Shown here: piece after piece, positions 1 to 6,586 of the stretch
Layout: the number at the start of each line of letters is the position of its first letter
Numbering within the stretch: the stretch's first letter is position 1
From: Microbacterium sp. VKM Ac-2923
GTDB lineage: Bacteria; Actinomycetota; Actinomycetes; Actinomycetales; Microbacteriaceae
DNA length: 64,000 nt
Direction of reading: 5' to 3'
NCBI RefSeq assembly: GCF_022815605.1
Contig: NZ_JALGRP010000001.1
Location: 281,715 to 345,714 of the forward strand
Program-made: the position numbers and the translations under genes
The notes under the pieces: model-generated
Seen by the model: the letters and a program-made list of their open reading frames with translations, nothing else
Databases searched by the model: none
What the model was told of the DNA's origin: nothing

Positions 1-346
1 CATCGGCACCTCGCACGGTCTCTACCCGGCCGAGAAGAGCCCGGAGCTGCGTCACGACCTGCTCGAGCAGATCAAGGCCGCGGTCGGCATCCCCCTCGTG
101 CTTCACGGCGGGTCGAGCAACCCGGATGCCGAGCTCCGCCGCGCGGTCGAGCTGGGCGTGAACAAGATCAACATCTCCAGCGACATCAAGGTGGCCTATC
201 ACGACCGCATGCGCGAGATCCTCGGCACCGACCGGCGCCTGCGCGAACCCAACGCGATCCAGCCCGAGCCCATCGCCGCGATGAAGATCACCGCGGCCGA
301 GAAGATCGACCTGTTCGGCGCCGCCGGCAAGGCCGACCTCTACTGA
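1..346 (+). CDS. Class II fructose/tagatose-bisphosphate aldolase, C-terminal part (5' end outside window)
   Basis: Only the last 114 residues lie in the window; the frame is open from base 2, so the gene begins upstream. Class II (zinc-dependent) aldolases of the Fba/GatY/KbaY group cleave a ketose 1,6-bisphosphate into dihydroxyacetone phosphate and an aldehyde phosphate in the cytoplasm. Seen: GTSHGLY at the left edge, LHGGSS (metal/phosphate loop) and GVNKINISSD (substrate-binding strand) in family order, then a normal C-terminus. The visible part cannot separate fructose- from tagatose-bisphosphate aldolase. A sugar kinase starts 7 bases after the stop, which suggests one transcript handling a sugar phosphate. 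Confidence 0.9.
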   Translation, partial: IGTSHGLYPAEKSPELRHDLLEQIKAAVGIPLVLHGGSSNPDAELRRAVELGVNKINISSDIKVAYHDRMREILGTDRRLREPNAIQPEPIAAMKITAAEKIDLFGAAGKADLY

Positions 347-353
347 TCGGACG

Positions 354-1607
354 GTGATCGGCGTCATGGCAGAAGACCTCGTCCTCGGGCTCGGCGGCAC
401 CGTCGACTACGAGATCCGGTGGGATGCCGCGGTGCTCTCCGCCCTCGCGCGGGAGCACGGCATCCACCTCGGGGAGCTGACCACCACGACGCCGATCATC
501 GACGAGCGCGCCCTCGTCGTCACGGTGCTCGCCTTCCTCGCCACCGGCGGGGGAGGCGAGCGCTTCGTGCTGTCGTCGGAGATCGTCGAGCGCTTCGCGT
601 CGCACTTCGCCGTCGAGGTCACCCTCGGGGGCACGGGGGTGCGGGCGGGGATCGCGCTCGACCGCATCGGCGTTCCGACGGTGCAGCATCTTGTGAGCAT
701 CGACGACAACGTGCGTCGGCTCCTTCCCGCCTCGATGCGTGTCGTCTCGTCCGCAACGCACGACACCCTCGACCCGCACCTGATCGTGCAGTACCCCGAG
801 GGCACCACGGTCCACCTCACGGATGCGGCGGTGACCGCCCCGGCATCCAATCGCCTGATCTTCGCGAACGACGCCCCCAACCGCGAGATGGCGATCGCCG
901 ACGACCTCGGGGACGCGCTCGCCCACGCGGCGGCCTTCCTCGTCTCGGGTTTCAACACGATGCAGGATGCCGCCCTGCTCGAGCGGCGTCTCGTCGACCT
1001 CGAAGCGGCGATGCGGCGTCTTCCCGCCGACGCGCTCGTCTACTACGAGGACGCCGGGTTCTATCAACGGGAGCTGTCGATGCGCGTGCGCGCGCGACTG
1101 CTCGACCGCATCGACGTGTACGGAATGAACGAGGACGAGCTGCAGGAGTACCTCTCCCGTCCGGTCGACCTGCTCTCGCCCGACGACGTCGTCGTCGCTC
1201 TCGCCGAGGTGCACGGTCTCATCCCCGCCCCGGCGCTCGTGGTGCACACGAAGTACTGGGCCATCGCGGTCGGCCCCACCGCCGTCCGGCATCGGGTGGG
1301 CCTGGAGAGCGCGGTGCGCACGGCCGCTGCACGCTACCGGTTAGGTGACGCCTGCACGGCCGCCGACCTCGACGACACCGCGCGGCTCCCGCGCCATGGT
1401 GGCGGCGCGGCCGTCGTCGCGGCGGCCGAGAGCAGGCTCAGCGCGGCCGGCGTGCCCGCCTACGTGGTCGACACCGCGCACCCCACCACGATCGGCCTGG
1501 GCGACACGTTCGTCGGAGGCTTCCTCGCAGCCGTCCCCGCGGCCGCGCGGATCGCGACCGCTGCAGCCCTGGAGCGCGCGCTCGACGCCGCGTCGACCGC
1601 GCGCTGA
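354..1607 (+). CDS. ADP-dependent sugar kinase family protein (ADP-PFK/glucokinase-like)
   Basis: About 417 residues, close to the usual length of the ADP-dependent phosphofructokinase/glucokinase family, a ribokinase-fold group best known from archaea. Seen: an N-terminal GLGGTVDYEI strand-turn, a central LVSGFNTMQ segment and, near the C-terminus, GLGDTFVGGF, the conserved GxGD anion-hole and catalytic-Asp motif (Asp about residue 384). It follows the aldolase gene by 7 bases, so a sugar-phosphate kinase role fits. The start could be GTG 354 or ATG 366; no strong ribosome site separates them. Substrate (fructose 6-phosphate, tagatose 6-phosphate, glucose) and phosphoryl donor are inferred from the family, not shown. 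Confidence 0.72.
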   Translation: MIGVMAEDLVLGLGGTVDYEIRWDAAVLSALAREHGIHLGELTTTTPIIDERALVVTVLAFLATGGGGERFVLSSEIVERFASHFAVEVTLGGTGVRAGIALDRIGVPTVQHLVSIDDNVRRLLPASMRVVSSATHDTLDPHLIVQYPEGTTVHLTDAAVTAPASNRLIFANDAPNREMAIADDLGDALAHAAAFLVSGFNTMQDAALLERRLVDLEAAMRRLPADALVYYEDAGFYQRELSMRVRARLLDRIDVYGMNEDELQEYLSRPVDLLSPDDVVVALAEVHGLIPAPALVVHTKYWAIAVGPTAVRHRVGLESAVRTAAARYRLGDACTAADLDDTARLPRHGGGAAVVAAAESRLSAAGVPAYVVDTAHPTTIGLGDTFVGGFLAAVPAAARIATAAALERALDAASTAR

Positions 1608-1622
1608 CCGCGAGAGAGCCCC

Positions 1623-2588
1623 TCAGCGCGAGGGGCGGTACGCATTCCACAGCACGCGAGCGTGGCGGGCTTTCGCCCGTTCGACGCCCTGCTCGTCTTT
1701 GCGTGCGGCGCTGATCCATTCCGCCAGCCGGCTGGCCACCGCCCCGAGCACCATGCGCACGTCGGCGTGCCCGGCGGGCGGGACCACGGCGTCGGCCGCC
1801 GGCATCCGTCCCTTCGGCGCGAGCTCGTCGCGCACGTGCCGCATCGTCAGTCGGGCGACGCCCACCGCGTGGCTGTTGACGACGCAGTGCGCCGCGCCCT
1901 CGATCTCCCATCGCCGAGCCGCGTGCGCGCGGGCCACGAGACGGGAGTGCAGACGCCGGGGGGAGGGGCGGTCGAACTCTCCGCGGATGAGCAGCACGGT
2001 CGCCCGACCCGCGCCGATGCGATCGGAGATGCGGTACCGCAGCATGTGCGGGAGCGTCTCGAAGAAGTAGAGGAATCCGCACAGTAGATACGCCGAGAGG
2101 GCGAGGAGGGCGATGTGCAGGGACTCGCGCGCGGTGGATTGAGCGAAACGCACCGCCTGCAGCAGGGTGCGGGCTTCGGACTCGTCGACCACCGGGCTCA
2201 CCAGCACGGCGTGCGACAGGTGAGGCCGCCGAGCCAACACCTCGGTGACGACCTGCGTTCCCATCGAATGACCGATGAGCACCGGGTCGGAGAGTCCGTA
2301 GTGATCGAGGACGCTCTCCACCTGATCGGCGAAGAACCCCGCGGTCGGGTGCTCGCCGGATGCCGGCACGCCCCCGAAGCCGGGAAGATCCAGGGCGTAC
2401 ACCTCGCCTTCCTCGGCCAGCAGAGGGGCGAGGAACTCGAAGTACGACGAGGCGACCCCGATGCCCGCGACGAGCACGAACGACTTTTCAGTCTCGGCAC
2501 CGGTGGTGACCCGCGTGACGCGGGTGCGCGCCGGTCCGCAGCGGTGTGTTTCGACCCGGACGTCGGCGGGGCGGGAGTCTTCGGCCAT
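1623..2588 (-). CDS. Alpha/beta hydrolase
   Basis: A 321-residue alpha/beta-hydrolase-fold protein. Seen: oxyanion-region VAGIGVASSYF, the DLPGFG strand turn, nucleophile elbow GHSMG (Ser about 108), a later LLIRGEFDRPSP strand that would carry the catalytic Asp, and EGAAHCVVN carrying the His. A hydrophobic stretch near residues 155-180 (LHIALLALSAYLLCGFLYFF) is a lid helix or a membrane contact. There is no signal peptide. It converges with the sugar kinase gene across 15 bases. The substrate is unknown; esterase, lipase and C-C hydrolase roles all remain possible. Confidence 0.85.
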   Translation of the reverse strand: MAEDSRPADVRVETHRCGPARTRVTRVTTGAETEKSFVLVAGIGVASSYFEFLAPLLAEEGEVYALDLPGFGGVPASGEHPTAGFFADQVESVLDHYGLSDPVLIGHSMGTQVVTEVLARRPHLSHAVLVSPVVDESEARTLLQAVRFAQSTARESLHIALLALSAYLLCGFLYFFETLPHMLRYRISDRIGAGRATVLLIRGEFDRPSPRRLHSRLVARAHAARRWEIEGAAHCVVNSHAVGVARLTMRHVRDELAPKGRMPAADAVVPPAGHADVRMVLGAVASRLAEWISAARKDEQGVERAKARHARVLWNAYRPSR

Positions 2589-2654
2589 CCGACCAGGATG
2601 CCGTACCCGCCTGAGCGCCCTGTCAATCCCGGGGTCGGTGTCGATGGTCGCGCT

Positions 2655-2660
2655 TAGCCT
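2655..2660 (+). promoter_or_regulatory. Leaderless -10 box (TAGCCT) of the DUF3072 gene
   Basis: TAGCCT ends 6 bases before ATG 2667, so transcription would begin at or next to the start codon. No ribosome site is present. Confidence 0.6.
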
Positions 2661-2666
2661 CGGGCC

Positions 2667-2906
2667 ATGAGCGATTCCTCCCGTGAAGAAGAGACCCTGG
2701 GCGCCGTCCGTGAGAATGACAACCCCGCCGAGAAGGACCCGTCGGACTGGGTCACCGGTGATGAGCCGATGACAGCCCCCCAGCGCAGCTACCTCGACAC
2801 CCTCGCGCGTGAGGCGGGCGAGGAGATCCCCGCCGACCTCACCAAGGCGGAGGCGTCCGAGCAGATCGATCGCCTGCAGTCGGAGACCGGCCGCTCGACC
2901 GAGTGA
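2667..2906 (+). CDS. DUF3072 domain-containing small protein
   Basis: A 79-residue, strongly acidic cytoplasmic protein of the DUF3072 type. The conserved core is MTAPQRSYLDTLAREAGE followed by LTKAEASEQID, a short two-helix unit resembling part of a SAP/HeH-like helical motif. The N-terminal 30 residues are polar and probably disordered. Function is unknown in the family. It is monocistronic: its own -10 box lies 6 bases upstream and a strong hairpin follows 12 bases after the stop. The start is fixed by the promoter position and by the lack of a better ATG. Confidence 0.8.
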   Translation: MSDSSREEETLGAVRENDNPAEKDPSDWVTGDEPMTAPQRSYLDTLAREAGEEIPADLTKAEASEQIDRLQSETGRSTE

Positions 2907-2917
2907 CCCGGAGCGCG

Positions 2918-2950
2918 AACGCCCCGCACCCTCAGGGTGTGCGGGGCGTT
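2918..2950. terminator. Bidirectional terminator between DUF3072 gene and marR
   Basis: A perfect 12-bp GC-rich stem (arms 2918-2929 and 2939-2950, loop 2930-2938) flanked by AA and TTTCG. It lies between converging genes, and the stop of the minus-strand MarR gene is inside the loop. Confidence 0.75.
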
Positions 2951-3420
2951 TCGTCGTTGGGGCAGATCCCGCCCATGTCTTCGGTCTCGCCGCGCGCGAT
3001 GTCGTCGAGGAAGTCGGCGACGATCCGGCGCTCCTCGGGACCGAGGCGTTCGGCCGCCGCGACCGCCGACGCGCGGCGCACCGACAGGATGCGCCGGGCG
3101 GGGGATGCGACCTCGACGATCTCGCGCACCACGATCGAACGACGGTCGCCGGGGTAGGGCTCGCGCGCCACCCAGCCGGCGTCGGCGAGGCGGTCTATGA
3201 GCGCGGTCGTGGCCGCCGACGAGATGCCGAGCATCGCCGCCAGCATGCGAGGGGTGACGGGCTCCTCGTCGGGGCGGCGTTGAAGGAGAAAGCGGAGCAC
3301 CTTGGCGTCGTTCGCCCCGATACCCAGTGACTGCAGCGCCGTCCGCTCGGAGGCTATGCCCGAATCAGTGAGGTCATTGAGTACCTTGACGACGTCGTCC
3401 GCCGTCGCGGGATCGCGCAT
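2932..3420 (-). CDS. MarR-family transcriptional regulator
   Basis: A 162-residue winged-helix repressor. Seen: N-terminal dimerisation helix, then VTPRMLAAMLGISSAATTALIDRL (helix-turn-helix, residues about 55-78) and the wing AREPYPGDRRSIVV with the typical DxR wing-tip. MarR proteins bind palindromes as dimers and are released by small ligands. It is divergent from a second MarR gene with a similar HTH and wing (LGVSTASTTAIVDRL, PTDRRSIFI), so the two are probably an old duplication. Start ATG 3420 has GAGGAG about 5 bases upstream. The C-terminus ends in CPNDE, with a lone Cys. Confidence 0.88.
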   Translation of the reverse strand: MRDPATADDVVKVLNDLTDSGIASERTALQSLGIGANDAKVLRFLLQRRPDEEPVTPRMLAAMLGISSAATTALIDRLADAGWVAREPYPGDRRSIVVREIVEVASPARRILSVRRASAVAAAERLGPEERRIVADFLDDIARGETEDMGGICPNDETPRTP

Positions 3421-3448
3421 CTCGCCTCCTCAGGTCTCTCGATACGTG

Positions 3449-3477
3449 AGTGTCTTCGTTGCCGATCAAGTAGTCAA
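3449..3477 (-). promoter_or_regulatory. Candidate sigma-70 promoter and operator of the minus-strand marR
   Basis: On the minus strand TTGACT (3472-3477) and GACACT (3449-3454) are 17 bases apart. CGTTGC occurs at 3457 and again at 3479, a 22-base (two-turn) direct repeat flanking the -35 box, which could be an autoregulatory operator. The operator role is inference. Confidence 0.4.
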
Positions 3478-3518
3478 CCGTTGCAGTCGATGCTACCCGC
3501 ACCTTACACGTGGCGGCA

Positions 3519-3537
3519 GGGGGCTGGACGAGCCCCC
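3519..3537. repeat. Small GC hairpin in the divergent marR-marR region
   Basis: Inverted repeat GGGGGCT / AGCCCCC with a 5-base loop, just upstream of the plus-strand MarR -10 box. It could be an operator or an early terminator; position favours a regulatory role. Confidence 0.4.
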
Positions 3538-3543
3538 CTGGCA

Positions 3544-3549
3544 TAAGAT
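3544..3549 (+). promoter_or_regulatory. Leaderless -10 box (TAAGAT) of the plus-strand marR
   Basis: TAAGAT ends 6 bases before GTG 3556. This spacing selects the second of two adjacent GTG codons as the start. Confidence 0.5.
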
Positions 3550-3555
3550 GCGGTG

Positions 3556-4083
3556 GTGGAAAACGGGTCGGAATCGTCGCGCTACTGGTACGGCGCCAGT
3601 GATCAGGACCGACGTCGCCGGGCCGTGGACGTCCTGCAGGCATTCCGTGTGTACCGGGCCGCCGAAGTGGCCATGCGTCGCCGCACCCGTGAGTCGATGT
3701 CGATGGGCGAGAACGAACTCCTCGTCCTGCGCTACCTGCTGAAGGCGGCGGGACAGGACCGGAAGGTGTCACCCAGCGAACTGACCCGGTATCTGGGAGT
3801 CTCCACAGCTTCCACGACGGCGATCGTCGATCGCCTCGAGAAGACCGGTCACGTGGTGCGGGTGCCGCACCCGACCGACCGTCGCAGCATCTTCATCGTT
3901 GCCACGACCGCGAGCGACGACGAGGTACGGGCAACGCTCGGCGCCATGCATGCGCGCATGATGGCGGCCGTCGTCGACATGACCCCGGATGAGAGCGCCG
4001 CGGTCATCGCGTGTCTCGGGCGCTTGCAGGATGCGGTGGACGAGGTCGACCCGCACCCGGTCGATGCCGACACCCCCCACTGA
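3556..4083 (+). CDS. MarR-family transcriptional regulator
   Basis: A 175-residue MarR protein. Seen: a long N-terminal helix with SMGENELLVLRYLLKAAG, HTH VSPSELTRYLGVSTASTTAIVDRL (about residues 73-97) and wing RVPHPTDRRSIFIV, then a C-terminal dimerisation helix pair. Two GTG codons in tandem (3553, 3556) could start it; the second keeps the 6-base spacing from the -10 box. It is divergent from another MarR gene with which it shares HTH and wing sequence. No enzyme or efflux gene sits next to either, so the target is not evident. Confidence 0.87.
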   Translation: MENGSESSRYWYGASDQDRRRRAVDVLQAFRVYRAAEVAMRRRTRESMSMGENELLVLRYLLKAAGQDRKVSPSELTRYLGVSTASTTAIVDRLEKTGHVVRVPHPTDRRSIFIVATTASDDEVRATLGAMHARMMAAVVDMTPDESAAVIACLGRLQDAVDEVDPHPVDADTPH

Positions 4084-4125
4084 CCGCTCTGCTCGACCTC
4101 CATACCGCTGATCGAGCGGAACACG

Positions 4126-4144
4126 AGTAGGTAGCCTGCCTACT
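4126..4144. repeat. 19-bp interrupted palindrome (AGTAGG...CCTACT)
   Basis: AGTAGG and CCTACT flank TAGCCTG and are followed by TTTCCTCC. It lies 43 bases after the MarR stop and 50 bases before the next start. It may terminate marR, or be an operator: the centre looks like a shortened actinobacterial iron (DtxR/IdeR) box but lacks the proper spacing. Confidence 0.45.
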
Positions 4145-4193
4145 TTCCTCCGGAGTTTTAGGCGCGCGTCGAGCGGCGTGAAACCATGGACGC

Positions 4194-4448
4194 ATGGACG
4201 AGCGCGCAGTGGACACGAGCGCGTTTCCGCGGCCCGGCGAAATCCTCGCCGCCGTCGACGGGGTGCCGGTGGCATCTTTCCGCGAGGTCGTCGCGCGCCT
4301 TCGTGTCGACTATCCCCGCGAGGATCCCTCGCACGTCGAGGGTATCGTCCTGCGCGAATGGGAGGCTTTCTCCGCGGGTCGCCCGCTGGTGGTGCCGACC
4401 GCCGTCGAAGGCGGAGCGCGCGAGATCCTGGATCAGCCGCGCGTCTGA
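4194..4448 (+). CDS. Conserved hypothetical small protein
   Basis: An 84-residue soluble, acidic protein that I do not recognise. Seen: RPGEILAAVDGVPVASFREVVARLRVDYPREDP followed by a Trp/Phe-containing helix (REWEAFSAGRP) and VPTAVEGGAREILDQPRV. The frame was chosen over two overlapping frames because it has balanced composition and ends cleanly one base before the converging DUF7882 gene. No Shine-Dalgarno sequence or TANNNT box stands at the expected distance. Function unknown. Confidence 0.55.
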   Translation: MDERAVDTSAFPRPGEILAAVDGVPVASFREVVARLRVDYPREDPSHVEGIVLREWEAFSAGRPLVVPTAVEGGAREILDQPRV

Positions 4449-4449
4449 C

Positions 4450-4761
4450 TCACGGCCGCGGGGGATCGGGCTCCCCGACCAGAAGGAGTCCCCCTGACGA
4501 GTTCGCCGATGTGGCCAACGCCTCGATCCACGCACGGCTCAGCAGCGCCGGCTCGGGCTCGTCGAACACGAAGCGAAGCGGAATCGACGGGTGCAGCCAC
4601 ACCGTGCTGCGTCCCACCTCTTGGCCTGGTCCGTGCGTCCACGACAGCGTGAAGCTCTCGCCGCGCCGGAGCTTGGTGGCGATGACGACCTTGACGTGCG
4701 CCAAGGCCCGATCGTCGATCTCGATCGGTGTTGCGACGTCTCCGTAGTAAAGCGTTCCCAC
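4450..4761 (-). CDS. DUF7882-type small protein, copy 1
   Basis: A 103-residue protein of the Microbacteriaceae family I know as DUF7882, often mislabelled ATP-dependent DNA ligase although no ligase motif (KxDG) is present. Seen: MGTLYYG start, IDDRALAHVKVVIATKLRRGESFTLSW, then GRSTVWLHPSIPLRFVFDEPEP and a C-terminal helix ending SSGGLLLVGEP. The pattern suggests a compact beta-rich fold. Function unknown. It is one of three paralogues within 1.2 kb. GTG start, with its own -10 box 6 bases upstream. Confidence 0.8.
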   Translation of the reverse strand: MGTLYYGDVATPIEIDDRALAHVKVVIATKLRRGESFTLSWTHGPGQEVGRSTVWLHPSIPLRFVFDEPEPALLSRAWIEALATSANSSGGLLLVGEPDPPRP

Positions 4762-4767
4762 ACCCGC

Positions 4768-4773
4768 ACGTTA
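4768..4773 (-). promoter_or_regulatory. Leaderless -10 box (TAACGT) of DUF7882 copy 1
   Basis: On the minus strand TAACGT ends 6 bases before GTG 4761; there is no ribosome site. Confidence 0.55.
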
Positions 4774-4862
4774 GCCGTGACCCACCGCGCCGGCTCGAGG
4801 GGTTGATTCGGGGGAGCCGGCATGGCACCGCCGAATGCGGATGGCGCCCTGCGTTCCTCGAC

Positions 4863-4868
4863 TAGGCT
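4863..4868 (+). promoter_or_regulatory. Leaderless -10 box (TAGGCT) of DUF7882 copy 2
   Basis: TAGGCT ends 7 bases before ATG 4876. This supports the internal ATG over the upstream in-frame ATG 4822. Confidence 0.6.
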
Positions 4869-4875
4869 CGGCGGT

Positions 4876-5193
4876 ATGGGCAGATTCATCTACGACACCG
4901 TGGCCAATGCGGTCGACATCGATGACCGCACGCTTGCACACCTGCGCATCGTCGTGATGAACAAGCTGCGCCGGTCGGAATCGTTCATGTTCGACGTCGA
5001 GGTCGGCGACGGCAGCGGTCGTCGCAGTTTCTGGATGCACCCGTCCGTGCCGATCCAGTTCCACTTCTACGGCAGCCGTCAGCCCCGTATCAACCGCGTG
5101 TGGGTCGAAGACCTCATGCTCGCCGCGTCCGGTCCCAACGGCCTGGCCATCACGCCCGAACCGAGCGAGGACTCCCACATCGAAGAGGGCTGA
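4876..5193 (+). CDS. DUF7882-type small protein, copy 2 (diverged)
   Basis: A 105-residue paralogue of its two neighbours. Shared: MGRFIYD start, IDDRTLAHLRIVVMNKLRRSESF, RRSFWMHPSVPIQFHF, and a C-terminal helix ending NGLAITPEPSE. It differs in replacing the SW of FTLSW by VEV and the FVFD of the core by FHFYG, so it is the most diverged copy. The start at 4876 is chosen because it aligns with the MG start of the paralogues and has a -10 box 7 bases upstream. No ligase motif. Function unknown. Confidence 0.8.
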   Translation: MGRFIYDTVANAVDIDDRTLAHLRIVVMNKLRRSESFMFDVEVGDGSGRRSFWMHPSVPIQFHFYGSRQPRINRVWVEDLMLAASGPNGLAITPEPSEDSHIEEG

Positions 5194-5230
5194 GGCCCGT
5201 CTCCGATCCCTCGCGGAGAGCGCAGTGTGC

Positions 5231-5557
5231 TCAGTCCGCGCGGGAGTGCTCGGCCGGACTCATGTCCTCGGGCACGAGGAGGATGCCGCCGGACGAATTG
5301 GCGGAGTCGGCGAGACGTTCGATCCACTCACGGCTGAGCGTCGTGGGTTCGGCGTCGTCGAAGACGAAGCGCAACGGAATGGCGGGGTGCAGCCACAGAG
5401 TGCTGCGCCCGCGCTCCTCGTCGTCGCGGTGACGCCAGGACAGGGTGAAACTCTCGCCGCGACGCAGCTTGGTCGAGATCACGACTTTGAGGTGCGCGAG
5501 AGCGCGGTCCTCGATGTGGACAGTCGTGCCGCTTCCGCCATAGTGGATGGTCCCCAT
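5231..5557 (-). CDS. DUF7882-type small protein, copy 3
   Basis: A 108-residue paralogue, very close to copy 1: MGTIHYGG, IEDRALAHLKVVISTKLRRGESFTLSWRH, GRSTLWLHPAIPLRFVFDDAEP, ANSSGGILLVPED. It converges with copy 2. The start at 5557 aligns with the other copies and follows a TATCGT box by 6 bases; an upstream in-frame extension to 5620 has no homology to them. Copies 1 and 3 look like a recent duplication, with copy 2 older. Confidence 0.8.
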   Translation of the reverse strand: MGTIHYGGSGTTVHIEDRALAHLKVVISTKLRRGESFTLSWRHRDDEERGRSTLWLHPAIPLRFVFDDAEPTTLSREWIERLADSANSSGGILLVPEDMSPAEHSRAD

Positions 5558-5563
5558 GCCGCC

Positions 5564-5569
5564 ACGATA
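5564..5569 (-). promoter_or_regulatory. Leaderless -10 box (TATCGT) of DUF7882 copy 3
   Basis: On the minus strand TATCGT ends 6 bases before ATG 5557. Confidence 0.55.
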
Positions 5570-5674
5570 CGCCAGAGCGCCGGGAGAAGTACGTGGACCG
5601 GTGCTCGGTGTCAAGACCACCCGGGGGTCGGGAGCCGCCTGTCATCGTGGAGGGACGCACGGAAGGAGAACGCC

Positions 5675-5815
5675 GTGACCCATCCCCCCACTCCTCGGCA
5701 TCCTCAGCCCGCGGACGACCCCGACGACCTGCCCGAGGTTTTCCGCAGCCTCATCGGAATCGACGTCATCGACGGCGAGCTCGTCCCCCGCTCGTCGGAG
5801 CCGCCCCGACGGTGA
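5675..5815 (+). CDS. 46-residue hypothetical protein with strong ribosome site
   Basis: A GTG-started frame of 46 codons preceded by GGAAGGAG (5661-5668), one of the best Shine-Dalgarno sequences in the window, 6 bases from the start. The product begins with a His/Pro-rich stretch (THPPTPRHPQPADDPDD) and ends LPEVFRSLIGIDVIDGELVPRSS, a plausible short helix plus strand. No family recognised. It ends 43 bases before the alarmone synthetase, which has its own promoter box. It may be a real micro-protein; the ribosome site is the main support. Confidence 0.45.
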   Translation: MTHPPTPRHPQPADDPDDLPEVFRSLIGIDVIDGELVPRSSEPPRR

Positions 5816-5845
5816 CGCTCCCAGCGACCTCGTAGTCACCGCCGT

Positions 5846-5851
5846 TACGGT
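5846..5851 (+). promoter_or_regulatory. Leaderless -10 box (TACGGT) of the alarmone synthetase gene
   Basis: TACGGT ends 7 bases before ATG 5859. Confidence 0.55.
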
Positions 5852-5858
5852 CGGGGGC

Positions 5859-6536
5859 ATGTCGGATGCGCTGGACGATCAGCAGATCACCGTCTCCGGT
5901 GCCGCCCTCCGGGCACTGCGCGACGAGTTCCAGCGCTTCCTGATGGAGTACCGCTTCGGGCTGGCCGAGGTCGAGACGAAGATCACGATCCTGCGTGAAG
6001 AGTTCCAGGAGATGCACGCGTACAACCCGATCGAGCATGTGTCGAGCAGGGTGAAGTCGCCGGACAGTCTCGTCGACAAGGTGCGGCGGAAGGGCATCGG
6101 GACGGACTTCGACTCGATTCGTTCCGCGATCACCGACATCGCGGGCATCCGCATCACCTGCAGCTTCGTCGACGACGCCTATCGTCTGTCCGACCTCCTG
6201 ACGCATCAGGACGACATCACCGTGCGTCACGTCAAGGACTACATCGCCGAACCGAAGGCGAACGGCTACAAGAGCCTGCACGTCATCGTCGAGGTGCCGG
6301 TGTACCTGTCGACGGGTCGTGTCGACGTGCCCGTCGAGGTGCAGTTCCGCACGATCGCGATGGACTTCTGGGCGAGCCTGGAGCACAAGATCTACTACAA
6401 GTACGACCGTCTCGTACCGGACGACCTGCTCGCGGAGCTCAAGAACGCGGCCGACACGGCATCCGAACTCGACGCCCGGATGGAGCGACTGCACCGCGAG
6501 ATCCGCGGTTCGCATCCGGGGGTCGTCTCTCTCTGA
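5859..6536 (+). CDS. Small alarmone synthetase (RelA/SpoT-domain GTP pyrophosphokinase)
   Basis: A 225-residue single-domain synthetase of the YjbM/YwaC (RelQ-like) type, which transfers pyrophosphate from ATP to GTP or GDP to make (p)ppGpp. Seen: N-terminal helical region, SRVKSPDSLVDKVRRKG (GTP/ATP-binding Arg/Lys loop), DIAGIRITCSFVDD (catalytic-Asp strand), EPKANGYKSLHVIVEV (substrate-binding Tyr/Lys motif), VEVQFRTIAMDFWASLEHKIYYK. There is no HD hydrolase domain, no TGS or ACT domain, and length is normal for a stand-alone SAS. It probably supplements the long Rel enzyme encoded elsewhere. Monocistronic, with a leaderless-type promoter. Confidence 0.93.
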   Translation: MSDALDDQQITVSGAALRALRDEFQRFLMEYRFGLAEVETKITILREEFQEMHAYNPIEHVSSRVKSPDSLVDKVRRKGIGTDFDSIRSAITDIAGIRITCSFVDDAYRLSDLLTHQDDITVRHVKDYIAEPKANGYKSLHVIVEVPVYLSTGRVDVPVEVQFRTIAMDFWASLEHKIYYKYDRLVPDDLLAELKNAADTASELDARMERLHREIRGSHPGVVSL

Positions 6537-6574
6537 CACGAAGCGCGCGGCTGGCACCGCTCCACCCGGGCGGA

Positions 6575-6580
6575 GACAAT
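6575..6580 (+). promoter_or_regulatory. Possible leaderless -10 box (GACAAT, variant)
   Basis: GACAAT ends 6 bases before ATG 6587, the same spacing as the TANNNT boxes; the same hexamer precedes the SNF2 gene. Confidence 0.4.
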
Positions 6581-6586
6581 GGAGAG

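Noticed and set aside
4126..4144. Genuine DtxR/IdeR iron box
   Set aside because: Arms and spacing depart from the 19-bp consensus, and no iron-uptake gene is adjacent; kept only as a low-level finding.
4450..5557. ATP-dependent DNA ligase annotation for the three small genes
   Set aside because: The proteins are only 103-108 residues and lack the KxDG nucleotidyltransferase motif; this is a common name error for the family.
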